Positions 59,201-63,935 of a DNA stretch of 63,935 nt are shown piece after piece. A program made the translations under genes and the position numbers. This stretch comes from Paeniroseomonas aquatica (GTDB lineage: Bacteria > Pseudomonadota > Alphaproteobacteria > Acetobacterales > Acetobacteraceae): contig NZ_JAUFPN010000110.1 of the NCBI RefSeq assembly GCF_030409335.1, forward strand, positions 1 to 63,935, given 5' to 3'. The notes beneath the pieces are model-generated. The model saw only the letters and a list, made by a program, of their open reading frames with translations, was not told the origin of the DNA and did no database searches. Positions within the stretch are counted from its first letter, which is position 1. Every line of letters starts with the position of its first letter.

Positions 59201-59202
59201 AT
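59186..59202. promoter_or_regulatory. Zur-box palindrome
   Basis: ATGTTATACTATAACAT is a perfect 17-bp inverted repeat around a central C. It equals the core of the known Zur operator (ATGTTATA-N-TATAACAT). It covers the predicted -10 and lies 5 bp before the DUF1826 start, so zinc-loaded Zur would block RNA polymerase. Both downstream genes belong to families tied to zinc starvation, which makes this assignment strong. Confidence 0.85.
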
Positions 59203-59207
59203 TCCCC

Positions 59208-59849
59208 ATGGCCCTGTTCTGCGAAGCCTATGCCCCCGCCCATAGCCTGGGCCAGGACGCCTGGAGCGTCTTCGGAACCGGCCCCGAAGCCCTGCTCCAG
59301 ATCCTGCGGCCGGAGGTCCACCTCGCCGTCTGGCACCGGTCGCTGCCGCGCTCCATCGCCCCGGGCTGTGCCCGGCTGGCCGCCGCCGCGCCCTTCCGGG
59401 CGACCGCCATCGGCCCGCCCGATGCGGTGGTGGAGGCCATCCTTGCCGACCTGCCCTGCGCCGCGCCGCTCGACCTGCTGCTGGACCTGCAGGATCTCGC
59501 CGCCTGCTTCGCCGCCATCATCGGGCGGGACACGGTGCAGCTGCGGCTCTCGGGCGTCGACAACGACAGCTGCCGGCGCTTCCACGCCGATGCGGTCGGG
59601 CTGCGGCTGCTCTGCACCTATCGCGGCGCCGGGACCGAATGGCTGCCGCTGGCCGGGGCCGAGGCGGCGCGCGACGCGGCCGCCGCGCCGCCACGCGCGA
59701 ACCGGCTGCCGGCCGGCTCGGTCGCCCTGCTGAAGGGCGAGGCGAAAGGGGCCGGCCGCGGCTGCGTCCACCGCTCCCCGCCGCGCGGCGCGCGCGACCC
59801 GGCGCGGCTGCTGCTCACCCTCGACGAACCCGGAAGGATCCCGCTGTGA
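59208..59849 (+). CDS. DUF1826 domain-containing protein, zinc-responsive
   Basis: A 213-aa cytosolic protein of the DUF1826 family. Features include [59 protein letters not shown] and [14 protein letters not shown]. Conserved Cys and His residues in the [11 protein letters not shown] segment could bind zinc or iron. The family is known from comparative genomics to be Zur-controlled and next to COG0523 GTPases, but its chemistry is not established. ATG 59208 is preferred to the in-frame ATG at 59181 because the latter would place the Zur box inside the coding region. GTGA overlap with the next gene. Confidence 0.88.
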   Translation: MALFCEAYAPAHSLGQDAWSVFGTGPEALLQILRPEVHLAVWHRSLPRSIAPGCARLAAAAPFRATAIGPPDAVVEAILADLPCAAPLDLLLDLQDLAACFAAIIGRDTVQLRLSGVDNDSCRRFHADAVGLRLLCTYRGAGTEWLPLAGAEAARDAAAAPPRANRLPAGSVALLKGEAKGAGRGCVHRSPPRGARDPARLLLTLDEPGRIPL

Positions 59850-61048
59850 GCCATCCGCCCGCACTGCCGGTCACCGTGCTCTCCGGCTTCCTCGGCGCCG
59901 GCAAGACCACGCTGCTGAACCACATCCTGGCCAACCGCGAGGGCCGCCGCGTCGCCGTCATCGTCAACGACATGTCCGAGGTGAACATCGATGCCGCGCT
60001 GGTCGCCCAGGGCGCCGCGCTGTCGCGCACCGAGGAGAAGCTGGTCGAGCTCTCGAACGGCTGCATCTGCTGCACCCTGCGCGACGACCTGGTGCAGGAG
60101 GTGACGCGGCTGGCCGGCGAGGGCCGGTTCGATGCGCTGCTGATCGAGAGCACCGGCATCAGCGAGCCGATGCCGATCGCCGCCACCTTCGACTTCCGCA
60201 GCGAGGAGGGCTTCCGCCTCGGCGACGTCGCCCGGATCGACACCATGGTGACGGTGGTCGATGCCGCCGGCTTCCTGCGCGACTATGCCAGCGCCGCCAG
60301 CCTGCACGCGCTCGGCCGGTCGACCGGCGAGGGCGACACGCGGCTGCTGGTCGAGCTGCTGATCGAGCAGGTCGAGTTCGCCGATGTCATCGTCATCAAC
60401 AAGGCGGACCTGGTCGACGCCGAGGCGCTGGGCCGGCTCGGCGCGATCCTCGCCAGCTTCAACCCCGGCGCCGCGATCATCGCCGGCATCGAAGGACGGG
60501 TGCCGCTCTCGGCGCTGCTGGACACCGGCCGCTTCGACTTCGCCCGGGCGCAGCAGGCGGCCGGCTGGGCCCGCGCGCTGGCCGGCGAGCACCTGCCGGA
60601 AAGCGAGGAATTCGGCATCGCCAGCTTCGTCTGGCGGGCGCGGCGGCCGCTGCACCCGGCGCGCTGGAAGCGGCTGATCGAGGGCGACCTCCCCGGCGTC
60701 ATCCGCGCCAAGGGATTCTTCTGGCTGGCGACGCGGATGCCCTGGGCCGGGTCCTGGCACCTCGCCGGCGCGGTCAGCCGGCACGAGGCGGCGGGGCAAT
60801 GGTTCGCCGCGGTCGACCCCGCGCGCTGGCCCGAGGATGCCGAATGGCAGGCGCAGGTGCGCGGGTTGTGGCAGGAACCGCATGGCGACCGGCGGCAGGA
60901 GGTCGTCGTCATCGGCCTCGGCATGGATGAGGCCGCGCTGCGCCGCGACCTCGAGGCCTGCCTGCTCACCGAGGCGGAGATGCGCGGCGGCCCGCGCGCC
61001 TGGGCCACGCTGCCGGATCCCTTCCCACCCTGGCGGCTCCAGGCGTAA
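59846..61048 (+). CDS. COG0523 (CobW-like) GTPase, putative zinc metallochaperone
   Basis: A 400-aa G3E-family GTPase. Walker A is [18 protein letters not shown] (residues ~11-28), the metal motif CxCC is C73, C75, C76 in [15 protein letters not shown], followed by [15 protein letters not shown], Walker-type [11 protein letters not shown] and the guanine-specificity NKAD in [13 protein letters not shown]. The C-terminal CobW_C domain has [15 protein letters not shown] and [14 protein letters not shown]0523 proteins use GTP to hand zinc to client enzymes under zinc limitation. Starts with GTG overlapping the DUF1826 stop and shares the Zur-type promoter. Confidence 0.93.
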   Translation: MSHPPALPVTVLSGFLGAGKTTLLNHILANREGRRVAVIVNDMSEVNIDAALVAQGAALSRTEEKLVELSNGCICCTLRDDLVQEVTRLAGEGRFDALLIESTGISEPMPIAATFDFRSEEGFRLGDVARIDTMVTVVDAAGFLRDYASAASLHALGRSTGEGDTRLLVELLIEQVEFADVIVINKADLVDAEALGRLGAILASFNPGAAIIAGIEGRVPLSALLDTGRFDFARAQQAAGWARALAGEHLPESEEFGIASFVWRARRPLHPARWKRLIEGDLPGVIRAKGFFWLATRMPWAGSWHLAGAVSRHEAAGQWFAAVDPARWPEDAEWQAQVRGLWQEPHGDRRQEVVVIGLGMDEAALRRDLEACLLTEAEMRGGPRAWATLPDPFPPWRLQA

Positions 61049-61068
61049 CGGACTCGCCAGCTCCCTCC

Positions 61069-61087
61069 CGGTCACTTACGCTGACCG
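61069..61087. repeat. Inverted repeat between the zinc operon and the LivJ-like gene
   Basis: A 6-bp perfect stem CGGTCA/TGACCG with a 7-nt loop (CTTACGC) lies 20 bp after the COG0523 stop. It is followed by AAAAG rather than T's, so it is not a standard terminator for the plus strand; it could be a weak terminator or an operator for the next gene. Confidence 0.35.
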
Positions 61088-61108
61088 AAAAGACCAGGGA
61101 GGACACAC

Positions 61109-62308
61109 ATGGCGACCCTCAATCGGCGGCAATTCGTCCAGGCCTCGGCAGCGGCGGGCGGTGCGCTGGCCACCGGGCTGGCGAGCCCGGCCCTGGCCCA
61201 GTCCGGGCCGATCAAGATCGGCTGGCTGCCGGCGCTGACCGGCGCCTCCTCCTCGACCGGCATCGGCATCGGCCGCGGCGTCGCCTTCGGCGTGGCCGAG
61301 CTCAACGCAGCCGGCGGCATCGGCGGCCGCAAGCTCGAGCTGATCATCCGCGACACCCAGAGCGACCCGACCAAGGCGGTGAACGCCGCCTCCGAGCTGA
61401 CCCGCAGCGAGAAGGTCGCGGTGCTGTATGGCCCCGGCAATTCCGGCGAGGCGCTGGCCTGCTCCGCAGTCATCGCCCGGTCGCGCACGCCGCAGCTCAA
61501 CCCCTGCTTCGTCGACGAGCTCATGGATGTCGAGAAATACCCGCTCGCCTTTCGTGCCGCCCCGTCGAACCAGCAGGTCGGCGCCGCGGCGAACCGCTAC
61601 GTGCTGGATATCCTGAAGATCAAGGAAGCGGCGGTCATCAGCGATACCACCGGCTATGGCACCGCCTCGGCGAAGGCCTTCGTGCCGATGCTGGCGGCGG
61701 CCGGCGGCACCGTGGTCTACCAGGGCGCCATCGACGCCAACCAGCCCGACCTGCTGCCGGACATGATGCGGATGCGCAGTGCCGGCGCCAGGGCGATCAT
61801 GCCCTGGAGCGTCAACCCCGGCCTGCTCGCCCGCATCCTCAACGTCCGCGCGGCGATGAACTGGGACGTGCCGGTGGTCGGCCAGACCACGCTGGGCTCG
61901 GGCCAGACCCGGGCGCTGCTCGACCGGCCGGAGAATTGGGAGAAGGTCTACCAGACCAATTTCCGCAGCTGCTGCTTCGGCGAGAACGGCGCCCTGCCGC
62001 AGCGGACCGCCGATTTCGTCGGCCGGCTGAAGGCGGCGAAGGTCGAGACCGGCGATACGCTGCTGTGGTGGGTGGCTGCGGGCTACGACGTGGCCGGGCT
62101 GGTCGCGGCGGCCATCAGGAGCGGCGCCGAAACCGCGGAGCAGATCGCGGCCCACTGGAATGCGGGCAAGCCGCATGCCGGCGTCTACGGCAACTACGTC
62201 TGGACGCCGCAGGACCACAATGGCTATCCCGACAATGACGTCGTGATGTCCCAGGCGAATTCCTTCCAGGACGGCGTGTTCAAGCTGGCGCCGGGTTACG
62301 CCGCCTGA
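61109..62308 (+). CDS. ABC-type LivJ/urea-like periplasmic substrate-binding protein
   Basis: A 399-aa type I periplasmic binding protein. A twin-arginine-like signal (NRRQFVQASAAAGGALATGL) precedes the mature start near SGPIKIGWLPALTGASSSTG. The receptor fold is visible in AFGVAELNAAGGIGGRKLEL, VLYGPGNSGEALACSAVIAR, AAVISDTTGYGTASAKAFVP and GYDVAGLVAAAIRSGAE. Typical ligands are branched-chain amino acids, amides or urea; no permease or ATPase is adjacent. GGGAGG lies 6 nt before the ATG. It follows the zinc operon by 60 bp. Confidence 0.92.
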   Translation: MATLNRRQFVQASAAAGGALATGLASPALAQSGPIKIGWLPALTGASSSTGIGIGRGVAFGVAELNAAGGIGGRKLELIIRDTQSDPTKAVNAASELTRSEKVAVLYGPGNSGEALACSAVIARSRTPQLNPCFVDELMDVEKYPLAFRAAPSNQQVGAAANRYVLDILKIKEAAVISDTTGYGTASAKAFVPMLAAAGGTVVYQGAIDANQPDLLPDMMRMRSAGARAIMPWSVNPGLLARILNVRAAMNWDVPVVGQTTLGSGQTRALLDRPENWEKVYQTNFRSCCFGENGALPQRTADFVGRLKAAKVETGDTLLWWVAAGYDVAGLVAAAIRSGAETAEQIAAHWNAGKPHAGVYGNYVWTPQDHNGYPDNDVVMSQANSFQDGVFKLAPGYAA

Positions 62309-62322
62309 CCACAAAACTTTGG

Positions 62323-62772
62323 CTAAGCCTTCTTCTCCCAGCCGCGGTCGCCCTGCTGCCAGTAGGACAACCCATGCCCCGCCGCCTTCGCCGCGCTCCA
62401 GCGGCGGCGGGCGGCGGCGACGGCCTCCGGGTCCTGGCCGTCGAACAGGTCCAGCACCCGGTCGTACTCCGCCAGCCGGCGGCTCTCGGCGCCATCCACC
62501 AGCACCAGGAAGCGGGCGCCGTTCGGGGCGGGTTCATCCTCGGTGGTCAGCCAGATCGGCTGCATCGCCGCGTGGCCGCTGGCCTTGGTGCCATGCGGCA
62601 GCCAGTCCGGGTCCTGGCTGACCCAGAGCGCGGCATCCAGCGCCGCGACCCGCTCCTCGCTGCCGGCCAGCAGCAGCGCCCGCCCGCCGGTCGACAGCAC
62701 CCGGTCGAGCAGCTTCGGCAGCGCCTGGTCCAGCGGCATCCGCATGAGGTGGTAGAAGGCGATATCGGCCAT
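62323..62772 (-). CDS. holC: DNA polymerase III subunit chi
   Basis: A 149-aa protein of the HolC family, which links the clamp loader to SSB. The family pattern is FYHLMRMPLDQALPKLLDRV, GGRALLLAGSEERVAALDAA, the DWLPHG and ARFLVLVDGAESRRLAEYDR core, and ARRRWSAAKAAGHGLSYWQQ. Its ATG lies 3 bp after the pepA stop, the widespread pepA-holC arrangement. Confidence 0.92.
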   Translation of the reverse strand: MADIAFYHLMRMPLDQALPKLLDRVLSTGGRALLLAGSEERVAALDAALWVSQDPDWLPHGTKASGHAAMQPIWLTTEDEPAPNGARFLVLVDGAESRRLAEYDRVLDLFDGQDPEAVAAARRRWSAAKAAGHGLSYWQQGDRGWEKKA

Positions 62773-62775
62773 CGG

Positions 62776-63935
62776 CTAATGCTCGAAATACAGCGAGACG
62801 AGGCGGTCGAGCAGCCGGGCGCCGAAGCCGCTGGGCCCGGGCGGCCCCAGCGCATCGGCCGCGGCGCGTGCCGCCACCCCGGCGATGTCGAGATGCGCCC
62901 AGGGCGCCGGGCCGGCGAATTCGCGCAGGAAGGCCGTGGCATGGCAGGCATCCGGCAGCAGGCGGCCGGTCGCGCATTGCTTCAGGTCGGCGATGGCGCT
63001 GTCGAGGTCGGCCCGGTGCCGCGCCCCGATCGGCATCGGCCAGACCGGCTCGCCCACCCTCTCCCCGGCCGCCTGCGCCTGGGCCAGCAGCGCGTCGTCG
63101 CTGCCGAACAGCCCCGCCCGGTGGCTGCCGAGGGCGGTGACGATCGCCCCGGTGAGGGTGGCGAGGTCGAGCACCGCCTGCGGCCGGAAGCGCTGGGCGT
63201 AGTGCAGCGCATCGGCCAGCACCAGCCGCCCCTCGGCATCGGTATCCACCACCTCGACCGTGTGGCCCGAGCCCATCCGCAGCACGTCGCCGGGGCGGTA
63301 GGCGGTCTCGCTGAAGGCGTTCTCGGCCAGCGCCAGCACCGCCACCGCCGGCGCCGGGGACCGCCGCAGCGCCAGCGCCAGCATCGCCCCGGCGCAGGCG
63401 GCGGCGCCGGCCATGTCGGATTTCATCGCCGCCATGCCCGCGGCGGGCTTGATGCTGATCCCGCCGGTGTCGAAGCAGATGCCCTTGCCGACGAAGACCA
63501 CCGGCGCCGCCGCGATGCTGCCGCGCCAGCGCAGCACCGCCAGCCGCGGCGGGTTGTCGCTGCCCTGGCCGACCGCCAGCAGCCCGCCCAGTCCCTCCCG
63601 CGCCAGCCGGCGGCGTCCCAGCACGTCGACGGCGATGCCGTGCTCGGCCAGCGCCTCCAGCCGGGCGGCGAAGGCGCGCGTGGTCAGCGCATTGGCCGGC
63701 TCCATCGCCAGGTCGCGGGCCAGCAGGCAGCCCCGCACCCCGGCCGAGGCCCGTGCCCAATGCGGCGCCACCGCGGCGGGGTCGTCCACCACCAGGTCCA
63801 GCGCCTGCAGCCCCGGCTTTTCCCGGCGTTGGGCGCGGGTGAAGCGCCAGGCGCGCAGGCAGGCACCGGCGGCCAGCCCGGCGGCGGCGTCCGGCGGCAG
63901 GCCCCGCGCATCGAGCGTCAGCCGCACCGCATCGC
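62776..63935 (-). CDS. pepA: Leucyl aminopeptidase (M17), 5' end outside window
   Basis: The C-terminal ~386 residues of an M17 aminopeptidase; the N-terminal domain begins beyond the right edge. Two-zinc residues are in VVFVGKGICFDTGGISIKP, GMAAMKSDMAGAAAC and VEVVDTDAEGRLVLADAL; the last usually reads N-T-D-A-E-G-R-L, so the Asn is replaced by Asp here. The catalytic Arg is kept. The enzyme removes N-terminal residues from peptides in the cytosol. An ATG at 63927 exists but is internal, not the start. Stop TAG at 62776-62778. Confidence 0.92.
   Translation of the reverse strand, partial: DAVRLTLDARGLPPDAAAGLAAGACLRAWRFTRAQRREKPGLQALDLVVDDPAAVAPHWARASAGVRGCLLARDLAMEPANALTTRAFAARLEALAEHGIAVDVLGRRRLAREGLGGLLAVGQGSDNPPRLAVLRWRGSIAAAPVVFVGKGICFDTGGISIKPAAGMAAMKSDMAGAAACAGAMLALALRRSPAPAVAVLALAENAFSETAYRPGDVLRMGSGHTVEVVDTDAEGRLVLADALHYAQRFRPQAVLDLATLTGAIVTALGSHRAGLFGSDDALLAQAQAAGERVGEPVWPMPIGARHRADLDSAIADLKQCATGRLLPDACHATAFLREFAGPAPWAHLDIAGVAARAAADALGPPGPSGFGARLLDRLVSLYFEH

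Noticed and set aside
59181-59207. Earlier ATG for the DUF1826 gene
   Set aside because: It would put the Zur-type palindrome and -10 box within the coding sequence and adds residues encoded by an AT-rich operator.
61069-61087. Rho-independent terminator of the zinc operon
   Set aside because: The stem is followed by A's, not T's, on the plus strand; kept only as an inverted repeat.

Overview
The window is about 64 kb of very GC-rich DNA (third codon positions are nearly all G or C) with tightly packed genes, many 4-bp ATGA/GTGA/TTGA overlaps and frequent TTG or GTG starts. Gene content points to an alphaproteobacterium of the Acetobacteraceae type (Roseomonas-like): hopanoid genes (hpnH, ispH, an HpnN-type exporter), a BamF-type lipoprotein, a phasin, a PhaJ-like hydratase, a Bug-type solute receptor and a MutL carrying the endonuclease motif. 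No rRNA, tRNA, CRISPR array, complete insertion sequence or prophage was found, so most of the window is ordinary chromosome with a few accessory patches.

Layout. 1-5.1 kb: partial thiE-like gene, YggS, a small membrane protein, an L,D-transpeptidase coupled to ribA, an OmpR-type regulator, a RutE-like nitroreductase and a NifU-type Fe-S scaffold. 5.2-12.2 kb: hpnH and ispH on the minus strand, divergent from copC-copD-hpnN. 12.2-19.5 kb: phasin (with a PhaR-like palindrome), a methyltransferase overlapping head-on with an FkbH-like HAD protein, murJ, an unusual CLC transporter and small proteins. 19.5-28.3 kb: mutS-glnD (overlapping), maeB, a DUF488 protein. 28.5-35.5 kb: coaBC, a TauD-family dioxygenase, a TSUP-TIGR02186-USP operon, an AT-rich island, an SDR lacking its catalytic Tyr, and an M20 peptidase. 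35.6-48.1 kb: maoC-ribF, ileS-lspA-bamF, a pair of M16 peptidases (one active, one dead), pgi, a phosphoesterase, mutL. 48.1-57.6 kb: a coupled minus-strand run of a large unknown protein, a GT2-GT4 fusion, a GT4 enzyme, rsmD, an rluB-like gene and a class-I amidotransferase hydrolase; then tadA and a GST. 58-64 kb: a Bug receptor, a DUF1826-COG0523 zinc pair behind a near-perfect Zur box, a LivJ-like receptor, holC and partial pepA.

The most notable signals are: (1) a 17-bp perfect Zur-type palindrome at 59186-59202 that overlaps the predicted -10 box and ends 5 bp before the DUF1826 start, suggesting a leaderless zinc-repressed operon; (2) the leader of the FkbH-like gene, where a perfect Shine-Dalgarno sequence is separated from a TTG by a hairpin that could bridge the gap; (3) an AT-rich island at 33392-33640 with a 10-bp perfect inverted repeat; (4) a glycosyltransferase block with a large unrecognised protein between mutL and rsmD; (5) a palindromic CTAG-ended element that supplies the stop codons of two convergent genes.
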